A stretch of DNA of 47,525 nt from Mitosporidium daphniae (lineage: Eukaryota; Microsporidia), in NCBI RefSeq assembly GCF_000760515.2, contig NW_013546556.1, forward strand, positions 1-47,525. The letters are read 5' to 3'. This document shows positions 31,571 through 42,595 of this stretch, piece after piece. How positions within the stretch are numbered: the first letter of the stretch is position 1; each line of letters starts with the position of its first letter. The translations under genes and the position numbers were made by a program. Under the pieces are notes generated by a model. The model ran no database searches, had not been told where the DNA came from, and saw nothing but the letters and a program-made list of their open reading frames with translations.

Positions 31571-32662
31571 TTATTTTGACATGTGAAACATATACTTTTG
31601 GACGGCCGTAAGGGCCTCAAACTTGACATTCGAGTCTGGGCACTCCAAAAGCGACATCATAGGAACTTTTCCACCGCATTCCTCCAGAATCCTAGCGTCA
31701 AGGAACCGAAATACCTTTTGCCTTCGCTATGGTACTTTACAAATTGGCCGACGTCGTGCACGGCAACTGCTTTGACCAGCATTGAAGGGTCTCCCAGGTG
31801 CAATATCAGGCGCCTGAGAGGTAACGCAAGATAAATAAAATGGCATACCTTAAAAGGTCTTTTTCGTTGTCCAAAAAATGATTTACATGCATCTTCCAAA
31901 AGGCATCGGATCGGTGAGGAGGTGTCCAAGACAGCATGCCACTTTTTATTTCCGTTGCATATTGATCAAAGGAGCTAAAATAAAAGCACAACAAGAACCT
32001 TAGATTCTGGTAAATTGAAGAAAGCTCGGTCTGCAAAAATTGGATATCCGCTAGCATCTCCTCGTCTGAAAATCTTTTCAGCAAAATAAGATGCCTGGTC
32101 CATTCAAGGACCTTGCACCCAATCAAAAGGGAAGACGTTTCTTCCCTGGCGAAGCGAAGAAGATTTCTAAAGATGGCAAGACCCATTCTGATAATCTTCT
32201 CAGTCGAAGATGTAGAGCAATTGTCTTTGATCAGTGGAATGATCCCCCAGTCCCTATAAAAATTCTGTTTGCCAAAGCTCAATGGTACCTGAACATTGCT
32301 GCCGTAGATGGCTGGAAAGTTAGCAACCAAAAGCAGAGTAGAATTTCGTACAGGAGCTGCGGGGAAATCGGATGTTTGCACATTAGCTGGGCAAGCCTTT
32401 GTAGGATTATTGGGGGATCCTGACGGGCAAGAATTGCCCGTGTCTTTCGGTTTTTCTCCATCATTTGATTGAGAACCTGAACAGCCCCCATGGAGACATC
32501 CTCTTGATTCCTGGAAAGGGCTGCAGTGATGCTCCTGAGCTCCTCGTTAGAAAAAAATTCAGACTGCTCCAGCATTGACAACGGGGAGTCCTCGTGGATG
32601 TGAGGCACATCCAACGCCGTAAACGACGAAACGGAAGAGGCTGATGAAGACGAAGCGCTCAT
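31571..32662 (-). CDS. VMA13: V-ATPase subunit H (Vma13)
   Basis: This is the regulatory HEAT-repeat subunit of the V1 sector, needed for proton pumping. ATG 32662 starts a Ser-rich N-terminus, then QNQ-like helices. YEILLCFWLLTFQPSTAAMF leads across a 35 nt intron to DWGIIPLIKDNCSTS. A 24 nt intron leads to SSFDQYATEIKSGMLSWTPP, one of the best-conserved blocks. A 35 nt intron leads to LVKAVAVHDVGQFVKYH. A 23 nt intron leads to MMSLLECPDSNVKFEALTAV, the usual C-terminus. Length of about 325 residues is shorter than the usual 430-480, mostly at the N-terminus. The start codon overlaps a possible start of the neighbour on the other strand. Confidence 0.87.
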
Positions 32663-32702
32663 GAATTTGTGCAAATTAAACTTCAAAAGTTTATTAATTT
32701 TC

Positions 32703-34795
32703 ATGTCGTCGTGTTGGACTGCAAGATTGCCATCGTCCTCTCTTTCTTTGTCGTCTCTTTTTGTCAACGAGTTCTTGGATTCTGAAAACGCAGCTCTTGA
32801 TGACCAGTCTCTTTCTTTTTTAAAGTCTTTTTTGATACAGGCCGGTGGTCTGAGAGACTCTCGAGAAGTGGTTGTGATTTTACCGAAATTGCTGAAACAT
32901 GCTTTGGGTGTCTCGTTAGGTAACCCCGGTGTTTTCGAACCAAACTTTTGGATGAAAAGCGGAGGCTCTGCCAATTTCTCAAACGCCGTTGAGCTTTTGC
33001 AGCCAGATGGAGATCTTTTCCAGATTCTTTTGTCCCATGAACTTTTCTCTGGCGGCGGCTGTTCACTGATCCCAAGAATAAGTGTGCCCTTTCATTTTTT
33101 TGGCGCAGCCGAGCTCAAATTAAACTTGCCATTCTTTTTCTCGTCTAGAATAGCGTCTCAGAACGATGGTAACTTGCGATTTTTAACATAGTTCAAGGAC
33201 GAAAGGTATTGCTTTCGCCTGCAGAGTATTTTTTACTAGCCCTGCTGTTGCGATCGAAAAAAGAGTCGCACAGTTCGTTCTTTTATCTCTTTGAGACCTT
33301 TTTGTACTACTTGTTTCCCGTGTATGCCATCGATGAGACGCCTTCGGTGTCAAATGCAGGCTTGGCGTCAAAGTCCATTTTGCGGTCTATTTTCTGCTCC
33401 AACATGGAGACCAAAAACCTGGTCGCAATGCGACTGGCAGAATCCTTTGTCTCCCTGTTTACGGTCGTTTTCCTTGACTCGTTTTACGTCCCTCAAAGCC
33501 GCGCCAATTTCGATCTTGTGCGAAGTGCAGTCCTTCATATCTCTATTATTGGGATTTCCGCGCGTTCCCAGCCAGTAAGTTGATGTATGCGTGTCAATTT
33601 TTCCTAGCTTAAAGTGATCCAAAACTGTGTATATACAAACATGAAAAGCCCGCTGCTCAAGTTTTTGAGATATTTTTTATCCTCCAATGTTGCCTCTGAA
33701 GACATCGAGGACTGTGAACTGCTAATTCTGATAACAGACTTGTGGCTGGCTTATACCCAGCCCGATCGTGTCCGGCAAAAATGGCTTTCCGGCCCCAAAG
33801 CAGAGCCCGTTGGTGCAAAGTAATGTTTTTGATGTTTGATTTAGCGCTAGATTTGTCGCTGACAACTTGTCCTTCTATACGGTGTTTCCGCTTGACATCT
33901 TGAAGGGATTCGTCAAAAATTACTCCTTATTGCTATTCACAGATAACAAGCAGATAGGCTTTGTTGATGTTTTCAGAAATTCCTTTTTTAGGTTTCTTTC
34001 CTCGCTCAAAGAATTCCACGAAGCTAAAATTGACATCGGAATGTCGCGTCTAGAAGTCCCGGATTTCGTTTTGGGGTTTCTTGCCAAATTGAAATTCTCC
34101 CTATCCCTGCTAAGGTCGAGCCAGTCCATTTCACCTGCACATTCAAATTCGGGCACTTTGATCGCAAAAATTTCCTCCTATTTTATTCGAAAGGAAGAGA
34201 TCGATTGCTCAATATATTCGCCTGTTAACGACATAAGCTCTTTGGAAAACATCCAGAACCTGCTTGTATCCATATTTGAGGTAAACAGCAGTGGGCTATT
34301 TTTTAGATTGGAGACCGTTTGCAGATGAAAATCGATGTGCTTGCAGCTTCTCTTAACCAGGAAGTCAACCGGACAAAGTACATTTCTGCACCATCGGTTT
34401 GGCTAACCCATCCGGAAGATCCGTCTACCGTGTCTCGGCATACCATCTTGAGCGTCAGGGAAAGACAAATGCTTCGAGTCGGAGAGAAAAAGTGCACAAA
34501 TATTGACATTTCTGTGGAGCCTGCGCGCAATATAATCTATCCAGGCGAATGTGCCGTTTTAGTTTGCATTTTTGACACAATTTCTCACTACTTGAACGAG
34601 CTTTTGCATGTGGAGCTTTGCCATTGGCTAGAATTAAACTTAGATTCCCACACCCTCAAAGGTCGTCTTTCATTGTCTATCAGCGCCATTATAAGGTCAT
34701 ATGTTCCTTTGATCAGCTTGCGGTTTTTTGCCTCCTATGGAAACATTATTTTAATTCTGGTGCTCTATTGGATCGGGTGTCTGTTTTTTAATTGA
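32703..34795 (+). CDS. SMPD4-like (neutral sphingomyelinase 3 family) membrane protein
   Basis: SMPD4 is a tail-anchored protein of the ER and nuclear envelope linked to sphingomyelin hydrolysis. The N-terminal exon carries FSNAVELLQPDGDLFQILLS. Introns of 23, 33, 25 and 26 nt join to LLSPAEYFLLALLL, LLILITDLWLAYTQPDRV, ARFVADNLSFYTVFPLDILK and IGDRLQMKIDVLAASL. The C-terminus has IIRSYVPLISLRFFASYG followed by the tail anchor IILILVLYWIGCLFF. Order and landmarks match SMPD4 throughout. An in-frame ATG at 32661 could extend the N-terminus; I list 32703 because 32661 lies inside the VMA13 start codon. Catalytic activity of the family is not understood from sequence. Confidence 0.7.
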
Positions 34796-34930
34796 TGTGT
34801 TAAATTTTTAATTAAAATCCGTTGAAACAAGCTTTGAAATTGAACTAATCAAACGTCAAAGTTGAAACTTTTCCCCATCGTTAAGATGAAGTGAACCGGT
34901 GGTGCTGCTTTCCTTTTGTCCTCGTTGTAA

Positions 34931-35809
34931 ATGACGCCCTGCAGCGGTGCCTCCTTGTCAGCCAATTTTGATGATTGTGGGGGCAAATATTGCTCCTTCG
35001 ATTCAGACTGCAATGTAAAGAACTTTTGCTGTCCAAAAACACGGAAATGTATTCAAATTGGGATGTATTCCCCATGTGAAATTGATAGCCAATGTCCAGA
35101 GAATACAAGATGTCACCCTGTTCTATCTAGATGCTATCCAAGCAAATCCAATTTATGCTCAAAACACGAGAAAACGATCGAGTGGGATCTTGTTGACGGT
35201 CGAAGCTGTAGGACAGATGCCCACTGCCATAGAGACTCCTATTGCAGAGACGGAGAGTGTGCTCCATTGCCCATTCTTTTTGAAAGCTGCCGTGATAGTG
35301 GCGGAAAATGCAAGCGGCCCTTTATCTGCAGCACCAAGGACAAAACTTGCCGAATGCCCTGCTGGAACAATTTTGATTGTCAGCAAAATTATAAATGGTG
35401 GAAAGAGGCGAAGGGTTGTGAAAAAGGAGGGAAACTTCTGGCCTCGCACGCGCGGTTAGATTCTCTTGGGTCAAAATATCGCCCCCTAGTGCCGATGGCG
35501 GAAGGTGGACAAGGGTTTTATTGTACCGAGGAGGGAGAACCCCAAGACCTCATAATAGATCCATCCGAGTCTATGGGGTATGACTGGTGTAATCTTGAAG
35601 GAAATTATTGTGATGCTGTTCCAGGATCAACCAGCTTTACTCTCATCTCATTCGCATTGATACCACTAGCCTTGGTACTTGGCATATATATCTTTTGCAG
35701 GCTGATTTGGATCAGATCCAACAACAATGATCACTCCACACCAGAAGATGCCAACTATCCCGAAGACGATCAAACGGTAGATTATGAGGAAAAGGAGCCA
35801 AGCAAATAA
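34931..35809 (+). CDS. Cys-rich single-pass membrane protein, function unknown
   Basis: No family is recognised. Residues 1-215 are rich in cysteine with repeated spacing such as CSFDSDCNVKNFCC, CEIDSQCPENTRC, CRTDAHCHRDSYC and CRMPCWNNFDC. This recalls small disulfide modules (EB, Dickkopf-like) of secreted proteins. One membrane helix follows, TLISFALIPLALVLGIYIF, then a short acidic cytoplasmic tail ending DYEEKEPSK. That is a type I surface protein layout. ATG 34931 gives no convincing signal peptide. A short upstream exon may be missing; a nearby GT-AG pair exists but gives no clear model. Confidence 0.7.
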   Translation: MTPCSGASLSANFDDCGGKYCSFDSDCNVKNFCCPKTRKCIQIGMYSPCEIDSQCPENTRCHPVLSRCYPSKSNLCSKHEKTIEWDLVDGRSCRTDAHCHRDSYCRDGECAPLPILFESCRDSGGKCKRPFICSTKDKTCRMPCWNNFDCQQNYKWWKEAKGCEKGGKLLASHARLDSLGSKYRPLVPMAEGGQGFYCTEEGEPQDLIIDPSESMGYDWCNLEGNYCDAVPGSTSFTLISFALIPLALVLGIYIFCRLIWIRSNNNDHSTPEDANYPEDDQTVDYEEKEPSK

Positions 35810-35958
35810 AGCAAATGATGTGACAGGAGATTCCCGGCATGCTCACATGCGGCCTACAAATTCAATTGATTTCGTCAATAAATCATGGAAAAAGTCTTTT
35901 TCCTTGTGCGACAGCCCAAGTAGAAACCTCTCAGCCCTCAAAAGCTCGTTGACATTTT

Positions 35959-37227
35959 CTAGAGATAATTATTGAAGGTGTCCAAACCGAATTGAATCTC
36001 GGACGTGAAAAACCACGGATGACGAAGTAATAGAAAAGCAGACTGGCGATCTTTGGGATTTTTCGCCAGAAGAATGGAGAGAAAATCAACCGTAAGCGGG
36101 CTAAATTGGGGCAAAACCTCCCAGCTCAAAGAATTTGCTATGGAGTGGTATAGGGAAAAAACATGATCTCCGTTGTAGGGGAATCTTCCCGACAATAAAT
36201 AGTATCTAAAGTAAGCGATTGAACATACAGCGTTACACCAGCCGCCCAAATGTCCGCCTTTTCCCTGGACGATTTTGGAAGGGTTTCTTTTAGTGGCGAG
36301 CTAAGCAAAAAAGAAATGGCTTCAGGTGCTTGAAACGCAGGAGATCCTGTTGGAGAAGGATCGACCCAGAAGCCGAGCTTGTCAAAAATGGACAAGACCT
36401 ATAATTAAACATGACCACTACATGGGACACGCCAAAGTCTGCGATAATTAATTCTCCATTTAGCCCCAAAAGAAGGTTTGATGGTTTTATGTCTACAATA
36501 AGTGCATTCAAATACCATGGTGGATTATCCCCTTGTTGTGCATATCAGAAAGTCCTTGAAGAAGCTGCTTAAACCATCTGTAATAAATCCAAAATAGCCA
36601 AACCTTTTGCAAATGGACAGGGGAAGCCCTATATCGAGGTCTTCACAATACACAGAATTAGGTTTCTGTTGGTAAAAAATCGAGCCATTGTAATACCGTA
36701 GGATCGGTGGATAAAAATTGGGTTAGCTTGAAAAAGATGCTGTCAATGCTGTCTATGCAAACGTCCATCACAATAAATATGTACTCCTCAATTTGGGGCG
36801 AAGAATCTTTGAAAAATTCTGAGCTGCCGCAAGTGTAGTTTTGTCGAAACGATTCAACAATAACATCTCTGATCTTGATGACATGTTCAGACGTCTTAAG
36901 GATGGATATCACTTTTGTTTCATGGAAAATAGACTGTAACTTGAGAAGGTAATCATTATTGTATGATTTTCTTGGCAGAACTGGAGCGCTCAACTGTATA
37001 AATGGATAGCAATCAGAACATTTAGATTGTGTTGAGTTTGACGTGTCAACGGAATATTTGTGTGTTATGATTTTGATTGCTACACGATCGCACTTTTCCA
37101 AATCAAATCCCTCGAAAACAGTTCCCTGAGCCCCTAAAATTGGATCCGTATTTGTGCAAGTACCTGAACCGAGAATCCTATCGCCAATCACATACTGCCT
37201 ATGTAGTTTTGCTCCAATCAATCTCAT
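35959..37227 (-). CDS. LKB1/STK11-like serine/threonine kinase (AMPK kinase group)
   Basis: This kinase probably phosphorylates the activation loop of Snf1/AMPK-type kinases. ATG 37227 starts MRLIGAKLHRQYVIGDRILG. A 30 nt intron without a stop sits inside the glycine loop, and its removal gives the normal GSGAQGTVFEG. The catalytic Lys is in VAIKII. Introns of 31, 26, 23, 23 and 23 nt join the rest: HNKGIIHHDIKPSNLLL (HHD for HRD), IADFGVSH (DFG), SPTGSPAFQAPEA and KADIWAAGVTLYYLLSGRFP. The SPAFQAPE and GVTLY blocks are typical of LKB1. An insert precedes the activation segment. The gene is head-to-head with WDR5, start codons 35 bp apart. Confidence 0.82.
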
Positions 37228-37262
37228 CAAAATTGAATGTCAATTAATTTTTAATTTTTATT

Positions 37263-38304
37263 ATGAGCTCTGGACAAGCCAATCTGATTTTTCCTGCCTA
37301 TTCTCTGAAGTATTCACTTTCTGGACACTCCCAGTCCATTTCTTCTGTAAAGTTTTCTCCGGACGGAAATTACCTAGGCACCGCGTCCTTGGACAAAACG
37401 GTCAAAATATGGAGGGTCTCTGATGGTCGATTGGAGAAGACCCTTGAGGGCCATTCTGGCGGTATTTCGGACATTGCTTGGTCTAACGATTCAAAGCTGA
37501 TTTGTTCGGCATCGGACGATACCACGTTGATTCTATGGAATGTTGAAAAGGGGAAGAAGCAAAAAACCCTTGCCCAGCACATGCATTATGTATTCTGCTG
37601 CTCTATGTCAGTCGATGTGTCCTCAGATTTCATCGCATCTGGTTCGTACGACCATTCTGTTGTGATATGGAACACAAAGTCTGGTAAAGGTGTCCGAACT
37701 TTGCTAGGACATACAAGCCCGGTGTCTTGCGTGCATTTCCATCGAGATGGATCTCTTTTAGCTACGTCTGGATTTGACGGGGCTATTCACTTATGGCTTT
37801 TTAAGACAGGCGAGCTGGTTCTTACGCTTCCATCTCCTCCTCCTCTAAATCCGCCCTCAGAACAGACGGTTTTGGCAGATGCTGAACCTGACTCTGAGAT
37901 TTCCAATAAGCCCATTGTATCTCACATTAAATTCTCCCCAAACGGAAAATATCTTCTAGCAAGTACCCTTGATTCAACACTGAGGCTATGGAACCCATCT
38001 TCTGGCACATGCCTTAAGACATATCGGGGTCATAAGAATGACACCTATTGCTGCTTTGCTGCTTTTTCCGTGACATCTGGCAAATGGATTGTCTCTGGCA
38101 GTGAGGACGGCTTCATTTATCTGTGGGATCTACAGGGTCATGTAGGTGTTGTTCAAAAAATTAAAGCGCATCAAGGTATTTGCTGTTGTAAAATTTTACC
38201 TAGATGTTTCACTTGCCGTTTCTTGCCATCCAGAGCGAAACTTGATCGCAAGCGGTGCTTTAGAGAAGGATTTGACGGTAAAAATCTGGGAATCTCCCTC
38301 TTAA
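37263..38304 (+). CDS. WDR5/Swd3, WD40 subunit of COMPASS
   Basis: This seven-bladed beta-propeller scaffolds histone H3K4 methyltransferase complexes. ATG 37263 leads to the first blade, GHSQSISSVKFSPDGNYLGT. Blade marks follow: GHSGGISDIAWSNDSKLI, DHSVVIWNTKSGKG, GHTSPVSCVHFHRDGSLLA, KFSPNGKYLLASTLDSTLRL and GKWIVSGSEDGFIYLWDL. A 28 nt intron joins KAHQ to DVSLAVSCHPERNLIASGAL and the last strand VKIWESPS. An insert of about 20 residues rich in Pro and acidic residues separates blades four and five. Otherwise blade order and length follow WDR5. Confidence 0.9.
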
Positions 38305-38537
38305 TGGTGTCCATTTCCGAGTCTTCCCTTTTTGTATAATAATTTCACAGCCCCCATCGCCCCCCCCCATTCAGGCAATAAATTTTATCACCCTCTGCTT
38401 TATGTGCGGATATTTAATTGGCAGCAAAATTTTTCTGATATTTTGAATTTGAGGTTTCAAATATTTTCATTTGAAATGTTACCAGCAAGAACTGTTTGTG
38501 CAATTAAATTTTACCATTCGTTTTCTTCTTTCAATTC

Positions 38538-39179
38538 ATGTTTAAGAGGTTCCGGTTTTCGCTAACAATGATAGATTTTCAGGTCAAGACGAAATTCACG
38601 GGCAAACAAACATCCGCTCATCCGCTCAAAAGGCAATAAAGAACAGCCTAATTGAGAGGTATGGATCTGACCCCGATGTCAAAGCCATGCTTGAGGATAC
38701 ATTTTCCGCCAAAAAGACCCCCTTTACGCTCCTTAAATGGTACTACTGACTAGGCATCTTATTTTTAGCCAAGAGAAGATTAATTTTCTCCAATCAAATG
38801 GTCAGATTTTGTTTTTTTCGCAGTTCGACGAGGTCAACTATTTTCCAACGCTAAAATTTGTGCATTTATGTATGCATCCATTCCAAGCTTAATCCATATG
38901 TTAGGTCCAAAAATCTTGCCTCGTATTTGTGTTGATAGGGGAACGATGCCTCATCTTTTGTCAGGGGCTGATCTTATGATCCCTGGAATCGTAAATAAGG
39001 ACTCCCTGTCTCCGTTGGAGGAGGGCGATTATGTTTCGCTTTACCTTGTCGGAAAGGAATCCTCTTTTTGCATTGCCAGGGCCGCAATGTCTAGCAAGCA
39101 AATTGCAGAAAATAGCAAAGGGAGGGCATTTATAACCCTTCATTATTTGGGGGATTCGCTGTGGAACTTCCAAAATTAG
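38538..39179 (+). CDS. MCTS1: MCTS1/Tma20, PUA-domain translation recycling factor
   Basis: With its DENR/Tma22 partner this protein removes tRNA from 40S subunits after termination and aids reinitiation. ATG 38538 gives MFKRF, the family N-terminus. A 26 nt intron (38549-38574) leads to SSAQKAIKNSLIERYGSDP. Introns of 29 and 35 nt join to CQEKINFLQSNGQILFFSQ, YFPTLKFVHL and KILPRICVDRGTMPHLLSGA, the start of the PUA domain. DLMIPGI and a C-terminal ITLHYLGDSLWNF complete it. Length of about 180 residues matches human MCTS1. Confidence 0.92.
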
Positions 39180-39215
39180 CCCTTTCGTGTAATAAATTTT
39201 ATTTTTTGTCACCTC

Positions 39216-40407
39216 ATGAACCGTTTCCCCAGTGTTCCGTTTGGAGCCTTTTGGCTCTGGTTACGGCGGCTTGGAAATTCAATATATTCGGCGCTTATTC
39301 TTCGGCTGTATTGGCAATTCAGGCCTTCCCCGATTAAGCGGGATGGAATTTTGGGCTTGATTGGAAACACGCCGATGATTGAATTGATTTCGCTCTCAAA
39401 CATTACGGGCTGCCGCATTTTGGCAAAGTTGGAGTACATGAACCCGAGTGGATCGCCAAAGGACAGAATTGTGATGCACTTTTTCAATAATCTTGTTAAG
39501 GATAGGATCCTTTCTCCGCCTGGATCTTCTCCTGAAGCCATGAATAGAAATACAAGCGTAGAAATAGTTGAGGGATCGACAGGGTCCACAGGCATCTCTT
39601 TGGCGTGCATTTCTCGGAAATTTAACTCGAAATGCACCATTTTCATGCCGTCAGATCAATCCCCAGAAAAGCAAAAGTGGATGCGGCTTTTTGGAGCCAG
39701 AGTCGTGGTAACGCCTCCTGCTTCTTTTATCGATCCCGAGCACTATTCAAAGCAAGCAGAAAGCTATGCGAAACTTCCGTCGCAGACAACCCGAATTTTC
39801 TTTGACCAGTTTGAAAATTTAAACAACAACGTCACTGCTAACTATGAATCAACAGCACCCGAGATCTGGTCCCAGGCGGCCGGTAATATATCGGCAATTG
39901 TGTTTTCTGCCGGGGGTTCCGGAACCGTGGTCGGTGTTTCCAAGTACTTAAAGGAGCAAAGGCCAGATATAAAGGTCTTTTTGGCCGGTCCCCAACATTC
40001 TGGGGTACATTCGTGCGTCAACACTGGCGTCTCTTTCCCTTCAGAGGGGCAGGAAGGAGCCCGAAGTAAACATCAAGTAGGCTCCGCTGTGCAGGATGTG
40101 GAGATTAACAGGCTGGGCTCAATTGTTGCAGAAATCCCGCGTCTTGTTGACGATTATATAAAGATCAACGACTCCGAAGTGATTGAAATGGCAACCTTTT
40201 TGCTGTATAACGAATGTATCTATCAATTGAAGCCCTAACGTGTTAGGTTTGTTTGTCGGGTCATCTTCAGCACTCAATCTAGCTGCTGTTGTCAAAGCAG
40301 CACGAAAGCTACCAAAGGGGTCCGTCATTGTCACCATCTTGTCAGACTCTGGCTATGGTCGTTGGTCACCCCCTTCAAATGATGAATCGAAATTCCAGCC
40401 AAAATAG
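39216..40407 (+). CDS. Cysteine-synthase-like PLP enzyme (Cys12/Mcy1 type)
   Basis: This beta-family PLP enzyme is related to O-acetylserine sulfhydrylase; the yeast relative Mcy1 sits in the mitochondrial outer membrane and its activity is uncertain. ATG 39216 starts a hydrophobic/basic N-terminus (FWLWLRRLGNSIYSALIL) that could anchor it. Then come IGNTPMIEL, the PLP lysine in NPSGSPKDRIV, the substrate loop EGSTGSTGISLA and the phosphate loop SAGGSGTVVGVS. A 31 nt intron joins NE to CLFVGSSSALNLAAVV and VTILSDSGYG. The last residues depend on whether a final GT-AG pair is used; the unspliced stop is at 40405-40407. Confidence 0.85.
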
Positions 40408-40640
40408 TTGGACCGTCTGGAATTTTTCGCAAAGCTAGTGCTCTTTATTGAGAACAGATGTGAATTTGTAAATTCAACATCCATCCCCCATGAAGCGATA
40501 ACTTGTGCATCGTTATAAAGTTTTTTATTGGATGAATTTTTCACTAAAAAGTGGGTTTCCAAATGTTTTAATTTTGGCCCAATCGAATTTTGACGAACTG
40601 AGCATACTTAACGTCGGCCTCGCCGCCGGCTTCTTGCCAG

Positions 40641-42548
40641 ATGCAGGATCCTGATGCTCAAAAAAAGCCTCCCAATTTGTATTCAAAGAAGGAGGTTCGT
40701 CTTATAGTTAGAAATGCTCTTCTAAGCTCTACTGTACTGCTATTTATTGTATTCTCCACACTGATTTTATACTTTAATTTTGTATCGATCGCCCCTTATA
40801 TAAGCAGCATCATATGGGGGGTTATACTCTCAATTCCATTGCACTATTTGAAAAGGAATCTCCTTAATGTGCTGCTTAACTCAACTGACCCAAATGCAAT
40901 ATCCTCCGGAACGCTCAGAGCTTTGGTTTGGTCAATTTTCAAAGAGGGCTTTAAACTTATGTGCGAGCCTCTTCTTCAAACGTATCACAAATACGTCCCA
41001 ACTTCTATACAGGGCTCAATAGATAAAAGAGTTGCCTTAGCCTCGGCCGCCGGAAAGGTCTCCGGTCACAGTGCCAAAGTTAGAGTCAGCGCGCTATATA
41101 GCCATCTTTCGACGTTGCCGTCATCCTTTTATTTCGGAGTTTTATTTTCCGGCTCAGCATGGTGCATCATTATCAAGCTCATTTTGCACATTCCGGTTCT
41201 TTTGTGGATTCCCATTTTTGTGATTCTTATCCTTTTTTTTTCCTTGAAGGCTTTTAGGCAAGCGTTTGGTACCTTTTGGAGGGCTTTTAAGACAAAAATT
41301 TTTGGGCTGAAAAGCCCTAAATTGGCTCCACAATTAACGGCAAGCGATAAAGAAGACGCTGAACAGCGCCTGCATTCTCGCCTGGCTTCTTTTTTGATTT
41401 TTGGAAGCACCTTTCTTTTTTACACGTTAATTATTCTCACGGTAGTCCAAACCGTTTTTCATGTCCGCTACATCGTCACGCATGGAGTGTCATCTTTGAT
41501 GTCTGGAGAACAGTTTCCTGGGGTAAAAAATTTTACCACCGAATATTCCGAAACTGCTGCTTCTTGGTTCGATGCTCAAGTTAACGAACGATTTCCTACA
41601 GCCAATTTCTCTGCATCTAAAATTCTCAAGTTGGCAAATGAAATGAATGAGGACAGCGTCGACCCATTTACCCTTTTTTGCCAACAAGCCGTTGTAACTT
41701 TAAAGAACTACAACTTATTGGTCACATCTGCATTTGTGGAGACATCATTTTTGGGCTTAAACTCGTCTTTTTCTTATGGGGAAATATTCCATGAATGGAA
41801 GTCTGTTTTCCAACTGGCTTGGGATAACTTTTGTGCAAATCCCAACGCGGAAAAAATAAAGGCCACGTTGGCCAACGTGTTTTCCTCTTTTTCATCTGCA
41901 GGGAGCAGGGTTTTTTCGGTTTTGCTGAGCGGTGCAGGTTTTATTTCCCATTGTGCCGTTATTGCTTCTGTTGCACATACTTTTGTTGCCAGAAAGTCTT
42001 CGGTGCTTGAAGACTTTAGTGAAGTCTTGGAGGCAAGCATCGATTCAAATGGAATCTTCCAAAAATCCATTGAGGCCTCCTTGAATGCCATTTTTGCAAA
42101 GATGGTGAAAACTTTCGTATGGCATTCGATGTTTACGTGGTTATCCTTTGAGGTTCTTGGGGTTCCATTTTCGTTGCTTGCAGGACTCATGTCGGGGATT
42201 ATTTCGATCCTTCCAATTGCTTCGTCCTTCTCTATGATTGTCGTTCCATTTGGTATTTTCTTCTTGGGAGTGGCTGAAAGATCCATTATTAGAACCGTGA
42301 TGCTAATAGGCGTTCACTATTTCTACTCGGATTGCATACATCCTCTAATATATCAAGATGTTTTGATTGCTTCTGGCCCTTCCGCCCAGGTATTACCGTC
42401 TGAAAAAATAACGGGAACATCGATTGCACTCGGTGTCATAGCATTCGGAGCTAAGGGTATTGTTTTTGGTCCTCTGTTGGCATGTGCGCCTGGCATCATT
42501 CTAGCAATGTATCGATCCATGCTAATGCTTGAGAAAGAAAAAAGCTAA
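40641..42548 (+). CDS. TMEM245, AI-2E transporter superfamily membrane protein
   Basis: This is a polytopic protein of the UPF0118/AI-2E family; the eukaryotic branch (TMEM245) has no proven substrate. ATG 40641 begins a hydrophilic N-terminus, then two helices (SSTVLLFIVFSTLILYF). Two further helices near residue 180 follow (CIIIKLILHIPVLLWI). The family core is at the C-terminal end: LLAGLMSGIISILPIASSFS, HPLIYQDVLI and GVIAFGAKGIVFGPLLAC. The frame is uninterrupted for 635 residues. Confidence 0.82.
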   Translation: MQDPDAQKKPPNLYSKKEVRLIVRNALLSSTVLLFIVFSTLILYFNFVSIAPYISSIIWGVILSIPLHYLKRNLLNVLLNSTDPNAISSGTLRALVWSIFKEGFKLMCEPLLQTYHKYVPTSIQGSIDKRVALASAAGKVSGHSAKVRVSALYSHLSTLPSSFYFGVLFSGSAWCIIIKLILHIPVLLWIPIFVILILFFSLKAFRQAFGTFWRAFKTKIFGLKSPKLAPQLTASDKEDAEQRLHSRLASFLIFGSTFLFYTLIILTVVQTVFHVRYIVTHGVSSLMSGEQFPGVKNFTTEYSETAASWFDAQVNERFPTANFSASKILKLANEMNEDSVDPFTLFCQQAVVTLKNYNLLVTSAFVETSFLGLNSSFSYGEIFHEWKSVFQLAWDNFCANPNAEKIKATLANVFSSFSSAGSRVFSVLLSGAGFISHCAVIASVAHTFVARKSSVLEDFSEVLEASIDSNGIFQKSIEASLNAIFAKMVKTFVWHSMFTWLSFEVLGVPFSLLAGLMSGIISILPIASSFSMIVVPFGIFFLGVAERSIIRTVMLIGVHYFYSDCIHPLIYQDVLIASGPSAQVLPSEKITGTSIALGVIAFGAKGIVFGPLLACAPGIILAMYRSMLMLEKEKS

Positions 42549-42595
42549 CCATTAAATAAACGAGTGAAAACGAGTAGCCGAATAGTCAAAAGCGA

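Noticed and set aside
32661-32974. Longer N-terminus for VMA13 up to 32974
   Set aside because: The added 100 residues are unlike any V-ATPase subunit H and overlap the first exon of the SMPD4-like gene on the other strand.
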